Below are positions 48,081-57,281 of a stretch of 64,000 nt of DNA, one piece after another; positions within the stretch are counted from its first letter, which is position 1, and every line of letters starts with the position of its first letter. This DNA is from Jezberella montanilacus. Its GTDB lineage: Bacteria; Pseudomonadota; Gammaproteobacteria; Burkholderiales; Burkholderiaceae_B. The stretch covers positions 1-64,000 of the forward strand of contig NZ_PVTV01000012.1 in the NCBI RefSeq assembly GCF_003003055.1. The letters are read 5' to 3'. Position numbers and translations under genes: made by a program. The notes beneath the pieces were generated by a model. That model saw only the letters and a list, made by a program, of their open reading frames with translations, had not been told where the DNA came from and did no database searches.

Positions 48081-49460
48081 ATGGCTGGCGATAAAACCGT
48101 CGAAACGACAGGACTGATTGGGTGGATAGATCGTCGATTCCCCCTGACGTCGACTTACAAAGCACACCTGTCAGAGTACTACGCACCAAAGAACTTTAAC
48201 TTCTGGTACTTTTTTGGCTCACTCGCCCTAATCGTGCTGGTGTTGCAGATCGTGACGGGTATTTTCCTCGTCATGCACTACAAGCCTGACGCCCAATTCG
48301 CGTTTCAGTCAGTTGAATACATCATGCGCGAAGTACCGGGTGGCTGGTTCATCCGCTATATGCACTCAACCGGCGCTTCGATGTTCTTTGTCGTAGTCTA
48401 TCTTCACATGGTTCGTGCGCTGATCTATGGCTCATACCGCAAGCCACGCGAGCTGATCTGGATCTTCGGTGTCGGCATATTCCTCTGTTTGATGGGCGAG
48501 GCCTTCTTTGGCTATCTGCTGCCTTGGGGTCAAATGTCTTTCTGGGGCGCGCAGGTTATCGTGAACCTGTTCTCGGCCATTCCTTTCATCGGTCCTGAGT
48601 TGTCAATCTGGATTCGCGGTGATTACGTTGTATCGGATGCCACTCTGAACCGCTTCTTCTCCTTCCACGTCATCGCCATCCCGCTCGTGTTGTTAGGCCT
48701 TGTGGCTGCACACATTGTGGCATTGCATGAGGTTGGTTCAAACAACCCTGACGGCGTTGATATCAAGAAGTATAAAGACAAGCATGGTCGCCCTCTGGAT
48801 GGGATCCCTTTTCATCCTTTTTACACCGTGCATGACATCATGGGTCTGGCAGGTTTTCTGATCATCTTCATGGCCATCGTCTTTTTTGGTCCTGAGATGG
48901 GCGGTTACTTCCTTGAATTTAACAACTTCATCCCAGCTGATCCGCTAAAAACACCTCCCCACATTGCCCCAGTCTGGTACTTCACACCGTTCTACTCGAT
49001 GTTGCGTGCAACGACCAGTGAGTTCACGACTGTGTTGACTGGTTTGGTTGGCTTGGGTGCCATCCTCATGTTCATTCGGCAACAAGGCATCATGAAGATT
49101 ATTTCGGCCGGCGCGCTCATCGTCGTTGCCGTTCTGCTGCAAGTGATTGATGCGAAGTTTTGGGGTGTTGTTGCGATGGGTGGCGCAGTTGTTTTACTGT
49201 TCTTCCTGCCTTGGCTCGATCACAGTCCAGTCAAATCGATCCGGTATCGCCCGGGTTGGCACAAGGTGTTGTATGGCATCTTCTTTGCCAACTTTCTGGT
49301 GTTAGGCTATCTGGGCACTCAACCACCCAGCGCCGTGTTTAACTTGATGTCGCAGATTGGTACGTTGATCTATTTGGGCTTTTTCTTCCTGATGCCCATC
49401 TGGAGCACACTTGGCACGTTCAAAGCAGTGCCCGACCGTGTCATCTTCCACGCCCACTGA
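48081..49460 (+). CDS. petB: Ubiquinol-cytochrome c reductase, cytochrome b subunit
   Basis: This 459-residue membrane protein holds hemes bL and bH. The first His pair is in RYMHSTGASMFFVVVYLHMVRAL. The second pair is in RFFSFHVIAIPLVLLGLVAAHIVALHEVGSNNP. PEWYF of the Qo site appears here as PVWYFTPFYSMLRA, and the CD-helix region GYLLPWGQMSFWGAQVI is normal. AAGGAG lies before the ATG. Length fits betaproteobacterial cytochrome b with an extended C-terminus. Confidence 0.97.
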   Translation: MAGDKTVETTGLIGWIDRRFPLTSTYKAHLSEYYAPKNFNFWYFFGSLALIVLVLQIVTGIFLVMHYKPDAQFAFQSVEYIMREVPGGWFIRYMHSTGASMFFVVVYLHMVRALIYGSYRKPRELIWIFGVGIFLCLMGEAFFGYLLPWGQMSFWGAQVIVNLFSAIPFIGPELSIWIRGDYVVSDATLNRFFSFHVIAIPLVLLGLVAAHIVALHEVGSNNPDGVDIKKYKDKHGRPLDGIPFHPFYTVHDIMGLAGFLIIFMAIVFFGPEMGGYFLEFNNFIPADPLKTPPHIAPVWYFTPFYSMLRATTSEFTTVLTGLVGLGAILMFIRQQGIMKIISAGALIVVAVLLQVIDAKFWGVVAMGGAVVLLFFLPWLDHSPVKSIRYRPGWHKVLYGIFFANFLVLGYLGTQPPSAVFNLMSQIGTLIYLGFFFLMPIWSTLGTFKAVPDRVIFHAH

Positions 49461-49485
49461 GCCCAACTTTATTTACGGAATGACC

Positions 49486-50346
49486 ATGATCAAGAAGCTG
49501 ATTGGTGCTCTTGCCCTAGTAATCTTAGCCACAGGGTCTAGTGCTAACACGGGTGGCTACGAGCTAGAAGCCGCACCGAACCGTATCAATGACCTCACGG
49601 CGCTACAACATGGCGCCAAGCTGTTCGTTAATTACTGTTTGAATTGCCACAGTGCATCGTCGATGCGCTACAGCAAACTTAAAGAAATTGGTTTGACGGA
49701 TGAGCAGATCAAGTCCAACCTCTTGTTCACCGGCGTAAAAGTCGGGGACATGATGATGGGTTCGGTCTCTGCCAAAGATGGTAAAGCCTGGTTTGGCGCT
49801 GCGCCTCCAGATTTATCTGTCATGGCTCGGGCCAAATCGGCTACGGCAGGCCCAACCGGTTCGGACTATATCTACACTTACTTGCGTACCTTCTATCGTG
49901 ACACAAGTCGGCCGACTGGCTGGAACAACCTTGCTTATCCCAATGTAGCCATGCCTCACGTTTTATGGGATCGTCAGGGTGATCGCGAGATGACGGTTGT
50001 CGCGATGCATGAGCATGCAGCAGCGGAAGGTCACGGCGGTGAGCACGCCGCATGGCAGCGCGTCACAACGACCTACGATGCGATGGGCTACTCCACCGTT
50101 AAAACCGAAGCTGTTGAAAACTACCATGGGGCCGCTACCTCAACGGTGACGTTCAAGAGTGCTGATCCTGCCCGCGCAACAGCCTACGATAATGACGCAG
50201 CAGATATCACTGCGTTCATGACGTGGATGTCAGAGCCTGTGCAACAAACTCGCAAACGTATCGGTGTTTGGGTGTTGCTGTTTCTAGGCGTATTCTTTGT
50301 CATTGCCTGGCGCTTAAACGCTTCCTTCTGGAAGCACGTCAAGTAA
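49486..50346 (+). CDS. petC: Ubiquinol-cytochrome c reductase, cytochrome c1 subunit
   Basis: Cytochrome c1 passes electrons from the Rieske protein to soluble cytochrome c. The 286-residue protein has a signal peptide (about 1-20, ending SSAN), heme-binding CLNCHSASSMRYS, and a likely Met ligand in the second half. A C-terminal membrane anchor follows (RKRIGVWVLLFLGVFFVIAWRLNASFWKHVK). ATG codons at 49480 and 49486 are both possible; GGA at 49477-49479 fits the second. A His-rich loop (MHEHAAAEGHGGEH) lies between. Downstream is a hairpin and sspA. Confidence 0.94.
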   Translation: MIKKLIGALALVILATGSSANTGGYELEAAPNRINDLTALQHGAKLFVNYCLNCHSASSMRYSKLKEIGLTDEQIKSNLLFTGVKVGDMMMGSVSAKDGKAWFGAAPPDLSVMARAKSATAGPTGSDYIYTYLRTFYRDTSRPTGWNNLAYPNVAMPHVLWDRQGDREMTVVAMHEHAAAEGHGGEHAAWQRVTTTYDAMGYSTVKTEAVENYHGAATSTVTFKSADPARATAYDNDAADITAFMTWMSEPVQQTRKRIGVWVLLFLGVFFVIAWRLNASFWKHVK

Positions 50347-50358
50347 TGTCTTTTCCGA

Positions 50359-50400
50359 GGCCAGCGTCTACCAAAAAGTGGGCGCTGGCCTTTCGCTTTT
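50359..50400 (+). terminator. Terminator or attenuator between petC and sspA
   Basis: GGCCAGCG (50359-50366) and CGCTGGCC (50383-50390) form a perfect 8-bp stem with a 16-base loop, followed by TTTCGCTTTT. The T-run is interrupted, so termination may be partial and allow some sspAB expression from petABC. Confidence 0.65.
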
Positions 50401-50421
50401 CTTATTAGGACGGAACCCATC

Positions 50422-51033
50422 ATGATGGTCCTCTACTCCGGCACAACCTGCCCTTTTTCGCACCGCTGTCGTTTTGTGCTGTTCGAGAAAGCCATGGACT
50501 TTGAAATCCGTGACATCGATCTCTACAACAAGCCCGAAGACATCGCGGTCATGAACCCCTACGGTCAAGTGCCCATCATGGTTGAGCGCGATTTGATTCT
50601 GTATGAATCAAATATCATCAACGAATACATCGACGAGCGTTTTCCGCATCCGCAGTTGATGCCTGCTGACCCCCTGATGCGTGCCCGCACGCGTCTGTTT
50701 TTGTACAACTTCGAAAAAGAATTGTTCATCCATGTTGCAGCACTGGAAGATCGCTCAGCACGTGGCGATACCAAACGCCTTGACGCTGCCCGCATCGCCA
50801 TACGCGATCGCTTGTCGCAACTGGCGCCCTTGATGATGAAAAACAAGTACATGCTGGGCGAAGAGTTCTCCATGCTTGACGTTGCCATGGCACCTTTGCT
50901 CTGGCGCTTGGATCACTATGGTATCGAGTTACCCAAGACAGCAGCCCCAATCCAGAAATACGGTGAGCGTCTGTTCTCGCGCCCTGCGTATATTGAGGCA
51001 CTGACTCCGTCAGAAAAGGTAATGCGTCGTTAA
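50422..51033 (+). CDS. sspA: Stringent starvation protein A
   Basis: SspA is a glutathione-S-transferase-fold protein that binds RNA polymerase under starvation and stress. The 203 residues open MMVLYSGTTCPFSHRCRFVLFEK, a thioredoxin-like half, with YGQVPIMVERDLILYESNIINEYIDERFPHP. The C-terminal helical half carries LGEEFSMLDVAMAPLLWRLDHYG. The sspA-sspB pair after petABC is a recurrent arrangement in betaproteobacteria. GGAC/GGAA is near the ATG. Confidence 0.95.
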   Translation: MMVLYSGTTCPFSHRCRFVLFEKAMDFEIRDIDLYNKPEDIAVMNPYGQVPIMVERDLILYESNIINEYIDERFPHPQLMPADPLMRARTRLFLYNFEKELFIHVAALEDRSARGDTKRLDAARIAIRDRLSQLAPLMMKNKYMLGEEFSMLDVAMAPLLWRLDHYGIELPKTAAPIQKYGERLFSRPAYIEALTPSEKVMRR

Positions 51034-51048
51034 GCGAGGCGTTTGAAG

Positions 51049-51477
51049 ATGGCTGAAAGCTCTACAAAGCCCTACATGATTCGTGCACTACATGAGTGGT
51101 GCACGGATAATGGCTACACCCCGCATTTGACCGTCAAGGTTGACTCGAACACCATGGTGCCCCGAGGCTATATTAAAGACGGCCAGATCACGCTCAATAT
51201 CGATTCTCTTGCCACTAACCGTTTGGTTATTGGCAACGAAGCCATTGAGTTTCAGGCTCGCTTCAACGGGGTCACTGAAGATCTTTATGTCCCAGTCGCC
51301 GCTGTGACTGCTATCTACGCACGTGAAACTGGTGCAGGCATGGCCTTTGAGGCCACGGACTCGGCTGCCCCAGTTGCAGCAAGTCATGTGTCAGTTCAGG
51401 CGGATAAGGGTTCAAAAAGTGAGGACGATCCAAAAGATCCGCCCCCAGCTCGACCCAAACTGAGTATCGTCAAATAA
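51049..51477 (+). CDS. sspB: ClpXP protease specificity-enhancing factor SspB
   Basis: SspB delivers ssrA-tagged proteins to ClpXP. The 142-residue protein has the substrate-binding domain (KPYMIRALHEWCTDNGYTPHLTVKV and FNGVTEDLYVPVAAVTAIYARETG), a flexible acidic linker, and the ClpX-binding tail RPKLSIVK, close to the XB motif of E. coli SspB. The ATG at 51049 follows GAGG; a TTG at 51043 is in frame but unlikely. Confidence 0.95.
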   Translation: MAESSTKPYMIRALHEWCTDNGYTPHLTVKVDSNTMVPRGYIKDGQITLNIDSLATNRLVIGNEAIEFQARFNGVTEDLYVPVAAVTAIYARETGAGMAFEATDSAAPVAASHVSVQADKGSKSEDDPKDPPPARPKLSIVK

Positions 51478-51494
51478 AGTCGGCAAAAATCACC

Positions 51495-51525
51495 TATAAT
51501 CTCGTGCCTTGATTACTAAATCAAG
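51495..51525 (+). promoter_or_regulatory. tRNA-Thr promoter -10 box and leader hairpin
   Basis: A perfect TATAAT (51495-51500) lies 47 bases before the tRNA. Between them, CTTGATT (51508-51514) and AATCAAG (51519-51525) form a perfect 7-bp hairpin with a 4-base loop. It lies in the 5' leader that RNase P would remove. No good -35 box is seen. Confidence 0.55.
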
Positions 51526-51546
51526 CGCGACAAAAGCAGCAGCAAT

Positions 51547-51622
51547 GCCGGAGTAGCTCAGTTGGTAGAGCAGCTCACTTGTAATGAGAAGGTCGAGGGT
51601 TCGATTCCTTTCTCCGGCACCA
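51547..51622 (+). tRNA. tRNA-Thr (anticodon TGT)
   Basis: The 76-base gene has a 7-bp acceptor stem (GCCGGAG with CTCCGGC), an A discriminator and an encoded CCA (51620-51622). The D arm is GCTC-AGTTGGTA-GAGC and the anticodon loop CTTGTAA gives TGT, reading ACA. The T loop is TTCGATT. The first anticodon-stem pair is G/A rather than a Watson-Crick pair, and the T stem contains G-T pairs. Confidence 0.97.
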
Positions 51623-51638
51623 GTTATATCAAGGACTT

Positions 51639-51666
51639 AGCCCGACTCAAGAGGTTGGGCTTTTTT
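51639..51666 (+). terminator. Rho-independent terminator after tRNA-Thr
   Basis: AGCCCGAC (51639-51646) pairs with GTTGGGCT (51654-51661, one G-T pair) around a 7-base loop and is followed by a T-run to 51666. Confidence 0.9.
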
Positions 51667-51790
51667 GCTTCTGCGCCCGACGTTATGTGTGTTTCCGTCC
51701 AAAGAAGGATAAGGCCTTTTGTTGGAGGACTGGAAAAGGGTTATAAACGATCAAAACAAGGTTTGGGATTTAACCTCATCGGAGACCTTC

Positions 51791-52675
51791 GTGGATCAAT
51801 CATTTACCTTTGGCACCGTCGTTTACCTGTTCCTGGCTCTATTGATCATCGTGTCCCTGACGAGAACCGTCAAAATAGTCCCGCAATCCGAAAACTGGCT
51901 AGTAGAGCGGATCGGCAAGTACAACCGAACCCTTGGGGCCGGTCTACATCTGATTATCCCTTTCTTCGAATCGATCTCCTCGTTGCACAAGATTTCAATT
52001 CAAGAAGTCCAACTCCCTACCGATCGAATTGCCGCAATCACGAAAGATAACGTCACGATCAGCATTAAGCTCGCCATCCTTTATCGCATCGTCGATGTCT
52101 CGCGTACGGTTTATCGCATCCAAGACGTGAAAAGCGCAGTAGAGACAGTCGTAATCGGTGCAATTCGTAATGTAATCGGCCAAACGGATTTAGATGGCGT
52201 GCAAACCAATCGGCAACATCTGGCCGCGGTCATTGAAGAACAACTTCAGCACGTCGCGAGCGAATGGGGTATCAAGCTGACTCGTGTCGAAATCATCGAA
52301 GTCGATGTCGACCCCGCTACAAAAGAAGCCATGCAAATTCAGCTCAATGCAGAGCGCATGCGACGTGGTAGCGTCACCGAGGCCGAGGGAAAAAAACAAG
52401 CGCTGCAGTTGCAGGCTGATGCAGAGTTATACACGGCGCAACGAGTCGCTGAGGCCACACGCTTGCGCGCTGATGCACAGGCTTATGCGTTAGAGGTTGT
52501 ATCTAAAGCCATCAGTGCCGGCGGTAACAGCGCAGTTGAATTTGAGATCAGAAAAATACAAGCTGCCGCTGTGCAAGAGCTTTCAAAAAGTAGCAATTCA
52601 AAAATCATCATGCTACCGACTGATGTCTTATCGTCACTGACATCGACCATTGCGCGCATTACCGACAAGTTCTGA
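51791..52675 (+). CDS. SPFH/band 7 family membrane protein (QmcA-like)
   Basis: This 294-residue protein has one N-terminal membrane helix (TFGTVVYLFLALLIIVSL, about 6-23). The SPFH domain follows (SENWLVERIGKYNRTLGAGLHLIIPF, with VEIIEVDVDPATKEAM in the second half), then an Ala/Gln/Glu-rich coiled coil (about 190-240). Family members form membrane microdomain scaffolds and cages around proteases. A GTG at 51791 with GGAG at 51781-51784 is the chosen start; the frame extends to a TTG at 51719. The NfeD-like gene follows one base later, the usual partner. Confidence 0.88.
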   Translation: MDQSFTFGTVVYLFLALLIIVSLTRTVKIVPQSENWLVERIGKYNRTLGAGLHLIIPFFESISSLHKISIQEVQLPTDRIAAITKDNVTISIKLAILYRIVDVSRTVYRIQDVKSAVETVVIGAIRNVIGQTDLDGVQTNRQHLAAVIEEQLQHVASEWGIKLTRVEIIEVDVDPATKEAMQIQLNAERMRRGSVTEAEGKKQALQLQADAELYTAQRVAEATRLRADAQAYALEVVSKAISAGGNSAVEFEIRKIQAAAVQELSKSSNSKIIMLPTDVLSSLTSTIARITDKF

Positions 52676-52676
52676 T

Positions 52677-52940
52677 ATGGCGATCTATCAAATCAGCTTG
52701 CTCATCGCGGTTGGGTTTGCGATCATCGAGGTATTAACCTTTACGTTTCTATTCCTGAGCTTCTCAATTGGCATGATGGCAGTTGCACTATCCCAATACT
52801 TATTTGCTGGTCTGAGCTGGAGCCGAGACATCGTCATATTTTCAGTAGTCTCAGTGTTAGCTGTGGTGTTTTGCCGGTTGGTGTTTAAAAAGCGTACGGA
52901 TCAAATACAGCCTCTTGAAGATGACGTGAATCGTTACTAG
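52677..52940 (+). CDS. Short NfeD-like membrane protein
   Basis: This 87-residue protein has three hydrophobic segments (about 3-50 and 56-68), followed by the tail RLVFKKRTDQIQPLEDDVNRY. It resembles the membrane part of NfeD short forms (NfeD1b), which pair with SPFH proteins. The C-terminal OB-fold domain seen in the usual ~140-residue form is missing. It starts one base after the SPFH gene stops and is surely in the same operon. Confidence 0.7.
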   Translation: MAIYQISLLIAVGFAIIEVLTFTFLFLSFSIGMMAVALSQYLFAGLSWSRDIVIFSVVSVLAVVFCRLVFKKRTDQIQPLEDDVNRY

Positions 52941-53071
52941 CGCGAGTGCTGCGGTGAAAGCAAGTAACAGTCAGAAACAGTAGCGCTGCCAGGACATTTT
53001 TGACTCATCGCTCAGCTTGAAACGTCCACCACTAGACTAGAATCATCGTCTAATTATCTTGAAGGTGTTGC
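52941..53071. other. Intergenic region before the small coiled-coil gene
   Basis: These 131 bases show a TTGAAA (53017-53022) and TAGAAT (53038-53043) pair with short 15-base spacing, a possible weak promoter, and AAGGTG before the ATG at 53072. Nothing else stands out. Confidence 0.3.
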
Positions 53072-53320
53072 ATGCAAACTCGTATCGCCAAACTCGAAGC
53101 AATTATTCCCACGCTCGCAACGCGTGAGGATTTGGCAAAACTTGAAGTCGGGATGCACCGGGAAATCTCGGCAGTTCATCGCGAAGTGTCATCCCTTCAC
53201 AAAGAAATAGGCCGGGTACACGAGACCATTGCCGCTTTGATGTGGAAGATGGTATCCACCATCATCGCCACATCAACCGCTTTAGTATCAGCTACCTATT
53301 TCCTGGCTACACGCACTTAG
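53072..53320 (+). CDS. Small coiled-coil membrane protein with His in each heptad
   Basis: I do not recognise this 82-residue protein. It has an N-terminal helix (TRIAKLEAIIPTLATREDLAKLE), then four heptads with hydrophobic residues at two positions and His at the same place each time (His29, 36, 43 and 50). A C-terminal membrane helix follows (TIIATSTALVSATYFLA). The shape resembles DUF1640- or XhlA-like tail-anchored coiled-coil proteins. AAGGTG precedes the ATG. It lies between the NfeD gene and a convergent peptidase gene. Confidence 0.55.
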   Translation: MQTRIAKLEAIIPTLATREDLAKLEVGMHREISAVHREVSSLHKEIGRVHETIAALMWKMVSTIIATSTALVSATYFLATRT

Positions 53321-53333
53321 TTCGGGTTTTCCG

Positions 53334-54833
53334 CTAAGCCACTAAACCAGGGTTTCTGCGAGTCGTGGCAGGCAGCTTTGTCCACGGCAAATCCGCTGGA
53401 TCAGCGGCCATTGGCCCAGCCGCTTTGGCAACCAACACATGCGACGCGATCGGAGTGAAATCTGCTCTGAAGTGATTAGAGCTTTTTACAATCAGTATCT
53501 TCATCGTCTCCGGGTGAACGCCGAGCATTCTGAAGAGTTCCCGATCTAGCAATTGCTTTTTACCACTAGCCACCGCGACCAACACACCATCTATTTCAAG
53601 CAGCGCACATTGGCCCAATTTGATTGATAGCCCTGTCATCATTGGACCTTTAAGGGTGACCTTGCCGTCAGATAAAGCCTTAACTTTAAAAGTCCCTTGC
53701 ACAGGATCATCACTCAGTTGACCTGTGAAGGTCGGGACGGCGGTACCAACCGTCGTCGTGATCGTCGAGCCCAGTCCTGCAGCATGTGCCATCGCTGCTG
53801 CCGCTGAGTCATAAATCAGTCCGATCGCCACTTTACCGGGTATCCGTTTGCCCGCGCCTTTCTCTAATAGCGCTCTGAGCAAGCCGGTGGTGTTGCTATC
53901 GCCGCCAGCGCCCGGATTGTCTTGGGTATCTGCAATCACAACTGGTTTGTCATTCGACTCGGCAAGCACACAGGCGTGCTCAACAGCATCTCGCGCTGAA
54001 AAGATTTCAAGCTGCCATTGCGTCGGTTCACTAACGAGTCGATACAAGCGATCAACCGCAATGTCTGCCGCCGGCCCGTAACCCCAGACCATTGGCGCAC
54101 ACTCAGCGATATCCGCTGCAGGAAAAGCCATACAGAAGCTAAGACAAGCATTGAACTCTTTATCAAGATCGAGGATGTCTTCGTAACGTGATTTGGCAGG
54201 CTCTAGCCAGGTGCTCTGTGCGTTCAAGGGGATTAGAAATGGCAGACGTCGATACGCCAGGGGCTCTTTGCGACCCAGTTCGATTCGGCGCTTTAGCAAC
54301 TTCGCTGCGAGCTCGCCAGTCGCAGCCATATCCACATGAGGATAAGTCCGGTAAGACGCCAGAGCATCGGCCTCTGCCAACATTTTCACTGTCACGTTCG
54401 CGTGCAGATCCAAACTGACAACAATGGGCATCTTGGGACCAACGATCGCGCGAATCCGCCCAATCAATTCGCCCTCGCAGTCATCGACATGCTCGGCAAC
54501 CGCAGCACCGTGAAGATCGAGGTAGACAGCCTCGAAGCCGCCTTGACGAACATCGGCAAGGATTGAGTCACTCACACGCTCGAACGCATCGCGGGTGACG
54601 TAAGAGGAAGGGATCGCGCCGCACCAAGAGCCAGGCACCAGTTGCCACCCCTCGCGACGAGCCGCATCCATGAAGCCACCTATCGGGATATTGACGCCGC
54701 GCAAACTGTCGAGCATTGCCTGTCCTTTGATAAACGCCGGGAAGGAATCACCGCGATTAAAAGCAGCCCAGTCGGCCAGCGAGGGCGCAAAAGTATTGGT
54801 CTCATGCTGAAATCCTGCGACGTAAATCTTCAA
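53334..54833 (-). CDS. M81-family metallopeptidase (MlrC-like)
   Basis: This 499-residue protein matches the MlrC (microcystinase C) family. The N-terminal metal-binding half includes AGFQHETNTFAP, the DLHGAAVAE loop (DLHG) and VSLDLHANVT with Asp and His ligands. The C-terminal domain has DTQDNPGAGGDSNTTGLLRALLE and SNHFRADF. Members cleave linear microcystin or other peptides; the natural substrate here is unknown, and there is no mlrABD nearby. It is monocistronic, downstream of the hppA terminator. Confidence 0.85.
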   Translation of the reverse strand: MKIYVAGFQHETNTFAPSLADWAAFNRGDSFPAFIKGQAMLDSLRGVNIPIGGFMDAARREGWQLVPGSWCGAIPSSYVTRDAFERVSDSILADVRQGGFEAVYLDLHGAAVAEHVDDCEGELIGRIRAIVGPKMPIVVSLDLHANVTVKMLAEADALASYRTYPHVDMAATGELAAKLLKRRIELGRKEPLAYRRLPFLIPLNAQSTWLEPAKSRYEDILDLDKEFNACLSFCMAFPAADIAECAPMVWGYGPAADIAVDRLYRLVSEPTQWQLEIFSARDAVEHACVLAESNDKPVVIADTQDNPGAGGDSNTTGLLRALLEKGAGKRIPGKVAIGLIYDSAAAAMAHAAGLGSTITTTVGTAVPTFTGQLSDDPVQGTFKVKALSDGKVTLKGPMMTGLSIKLGQCALLEIDGVLVAVASGKKQLLDRELFRMLGVHPETMKILIVKSSNHFRADFTPIASHVLVAKAAGPMAADPADLPWTKLPATTRRNPGLVA

Positions 54834-55034
54834 GAGGCACCCCTTCTGTTCAGACGATTCTATGGATAGAACATTTTGTCACAACTGTGAATTGAATGGG
54901 CAAAAGCTTGTACGACCAGCGTTTGCCTTTTTCATGGCCGGGCCGGATGAACGGTTGAAATAAAAAGCCGCCCTGGTCTCCCTGAGCGGCTTTTTGACTC
55001 ACGATCGTTTTAGCGATCGCTTACGTTGGTCTCT
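54834..55034. other. Intergenic region between the M81 gene and hppA
   Basis: This 201-base region holds the hppA terminator listed separately and the 5' flank of the M81 gene. A GCGATCGC-type palindrome (AGCGATCGCT) near 55012-55021 lies just past the hppA stop. No gene is visible. Confidence 0.4.
54962..54995 (-). terminator. Rho-independent terminator downstream of hppA
   Basis: AAAAAGCCGC (54962-54971) and GCGGCTTTTT (54986-54995) form a perfect 10-bp stem with a 14-base loop. On the minus strand the hairpin ends in a T-run about 40 bases after the hppA stop. The symmetry would allow it to work on both strands. Confidence 0.88.
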
Positions 55035-57110
55035 TTAACTCCACATCTTCACCACCAGTGGCACGATCAAAAGTGCCACGATATTAATGATTTTAATTAA
55101 AGGATTGACCGCTGGGCCAGCCGTATCTTTATAGGGATCACCCACTGTGTCGCCGGTCACAGCCGCTTTATGCGCGTCTGAACCTTTGCCACCGTAATGA
55201 CCCTCTTCGATATATTTTTTGGCGTTATCCCAAGCACCACCTCCGGTACACATCGAGATCGCGACAAACAGACCTGTCACGATGGTCCCCATGAGCAAAC
55301 CGCCCAGGGCGGCTGGGCCAAGCGCCAAGCCCACCACAATCGGCACAACGACTGGCAACAAAGAAGGCACAATCATTTCCTTGATCGCAGCTGAGGTCAA
55401 CATGCCAACCGCAACGCCGTACTCTGGCTTACCCGTACCATCCATGATGCCGGGAATCTCACGAAACTGTCTTCTGACCTCTTCAACAACAGAACCTGCA
55501 CAGCGGCCAACCGCCTCCATCGCCATTGCACCAAACAAGTAGGGGATCAAACCGCCGATGAACAAACCGATGATCACCATGTGGTTAGACAAATCAAACG
55601 TCACTTTTTGGCCGGCAGACTCGAGTGCATGAGTGTAGTCAGCAAAAAGGACCAGGGCGGCCAGACCAGCAGAGCCAATCGCGTAGCCTTTAGTCACAGC
55701 CTTAGTGGTGTTACCGACGGCGTCAAGCGGATCGGTAATATCCCGCACTGATTGCGGCAAGCCAGCCATCTCAGCGATACCGCCTGCATTGTCAGTAATC
55801 GGCCCATAAGCATCTAAGGCAACAACAATGCCAGCCATCGACAGCATGGCTGTGGCAGCGATGGCAATACCGTAGATCCCTGCCAACGCATAAGCAGCAT
55901 AAATCGCCGCGCAGACGCACAAGACAGGGCCTGCGGTCGACTTCATCGATACGCCAAGACCAGCGATGATGTTGGTGCCGTGACCTTGTGTTGACGCTTG
56001 AGCAATATGCTTGACCGGTGGATAGTCAGTACCCGTGTAGTATTCAGTAATCCACACCAACAAAGCCGTCAGTGCCAAGCCAACAACCGTGCACCCAAAC
56101 AATTGCATCCGGCTGCCAGCATGGCCGAGTGCGTCGTCAGGCATCGCCCAATTCGTCGCAAAGTAGAACGCAACCAGAGAGATAACGCCAGCGATGATCA
56201 AACCTTTGTACAAGGCGGGCATGACATTTTTCATACCCGGTGTCGCTTTAACAAACGAGCAACCGATGATTGAAGCGATAATAGAAATACCGCCTAAGAC
56301 GAGCGGATAGATCACGGCAGCAGCAACCGCCCCCTTAATCATCAAGGCGCCCAGCACCATCGTCGCAATCAGGGTTACGGCGTATGTTTCGAACAAGTCA
56401 GCCGCCATGCCGGCGCAGTCGCCAACGTTGTCGCCCACGTTGTCGGCAATCACTGCAGGGTTACGAGGATCATCCTCCGGGATACCGGCTTCAACCTTAC
56501 CAACCAGATCAGCACCCACGTCGGCGCCTTTGGTGAAGATCCCACCACCTAAGCGGGCAAAGATCGAAATCAACGATGAGCCAAACGCCAAGCCGATTAG
56601 CGGATGCAAGACAGCGGACATATCCGTGCCTTTACCTGTCGCGCTCAAATACATGTAGAACAAACCAACACCAAGTAAGCCTAAACCGACTACCAGCATG
56701 CCCGTTATCGCACCGCCTTTAAATGCAACATTCAAAGCTTCGTTCATGCCTTGAGTTGCTGCCTGAGCCGTTCGTACGTTAGCTCGCACAGAGACATTCA
56801 TGCCGATAAAGCCGCAAGCACCCGACAGCACAGCGCCAATAACAAAACCCAGGGCGGTCGTGTAAGGAGCCACGCCATGATCAATGAAGACAGCAATCAA
56901 GACGGTCAATACGACGCCAACGATGCCAATGGTGCGATACTGTTTGGATAGATAGGCCGCTGCCCCTTGCTGGATGGCATCCGCGATCTCAACCATCTTC
57001 GCATTACCCGTGCTTTGCTTAAGAATCCACGACCTGACGGTGAAACCGTAGATCACTGCGATCAACCCGCAGGCCAACGCAAAATAAAGGCCCTGTGTTT
57101 CGATAGGCAT
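55035..57110 (-). CDS. hppA: H+-pumping membrane pyrophosphatase, K+-independent type
   Basis: HppA hydrolyses pyrophosphate and pumps protons (or Na+) across the inner membrane. The protein is 691 residues from the ATG at 57110, which has AAGGGAG nine bases ahead; the frame extends 31 residues upstream without a site. It has about 16 membrane helices. The substrate loop is [45 protein letters not shown], with the DVGADLVGK signature. [16 protein letters not shown] has Lys where K+-dependent enzymes have Ala, so the enzyme should be K+-independent and H+-specific. It is divergent from the soluble ppa. Confidence 0.96.
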   Translation of the reverse strand: MPIETQGLYFALACGLIAVIYGFTVRSWILKQSTGNAKMVEIADAIQQGAAAYLSKQYRTIGIVGVVLTVLIAVFIDHGVAPYTTALGFVIGAVLSGACGFIGMNVSVRANVRTAQAATQGMNEALNVAFKGGAITGMLVVGLGLLGVGLFYMYLSATGKGTDMSAVLHPLIGLAFGSSLISIFARLGGGIFTKGADVGADLVGKVEAGIPEDDPRNPAVIADNVGDNVGDCAGMAADLFETYAVTLIATMVLGALMIKGAVAAAVIYPLVLGGISIIASIIGCSFVKATPGMKNVMPALYKGLIIAGVISLVAFYFATNWAMPDDALGHAGSRMQLFGCTVVGLALTALLVWITEYYTGTDYPPVKHIAQASTQGHGTNIIAGLGVSMKSTAGPVLCVCAAIYAAYALAGIYGIAIAATAMLSMAGIVVALDAYGPITDNAGGIAEMAGLPQSVRDITDPLDAVGNTTKAVTKGYAIGSAGLAALVLFADYTHALESAGQKVTFDLSNHMVIIGLFIGGLIPYLFGAMAMEAVGRCAGSVVEEVRRQFREIPGIMDGTGKPEYGVAVGMLTSAAIKEMIVPSLLPVVVPIVVGLALGPAALGGLLMGTIVTGLFVAISMCTGGGAWDNAKKYIEEGHYGGKGSDAHKAAVTGDTVGDPYKDTAGPAVNPLIKIINIVALLIVPLVVKMWS

Positions 57111-57281
57111 GCTTAAAAACTCCCTTAAGTGTGGTCTCTTGAATTGTTTTGATTCACTCATTAGAACTTTTGCTGCGCCCTCAGTATGTAACAGATTGTT
57201 CACGATGCAAAGGGGGCTAGGCCGTGTTTCTTTGTTAACATTAGGGTATTCACTAATTAAACATGGTTTGATGGAGTTCGC
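57111..57281. promoter_or_regulatory. Divergent promoter region of hppA and ppa
   Basis: The 171 bases carry the hppA ribosome site on the minus strand and GGAG (57273-57276) for ppa. The part from about 57220 to 57260 is A+T-rich (TTTCTTTGTTAACATT) and likely holds the ppa promoter. No classical -35/-10 pair is certain. Confidence 0.35.

Noticed and set aside
57111-57203. 31-residue N-terminal extension of HppA
   Set aside because: It is polar and has no ribosome site, whereas the ATG at 57110 has AAGGGAG at proper spacing and starts at the first membrane helix.
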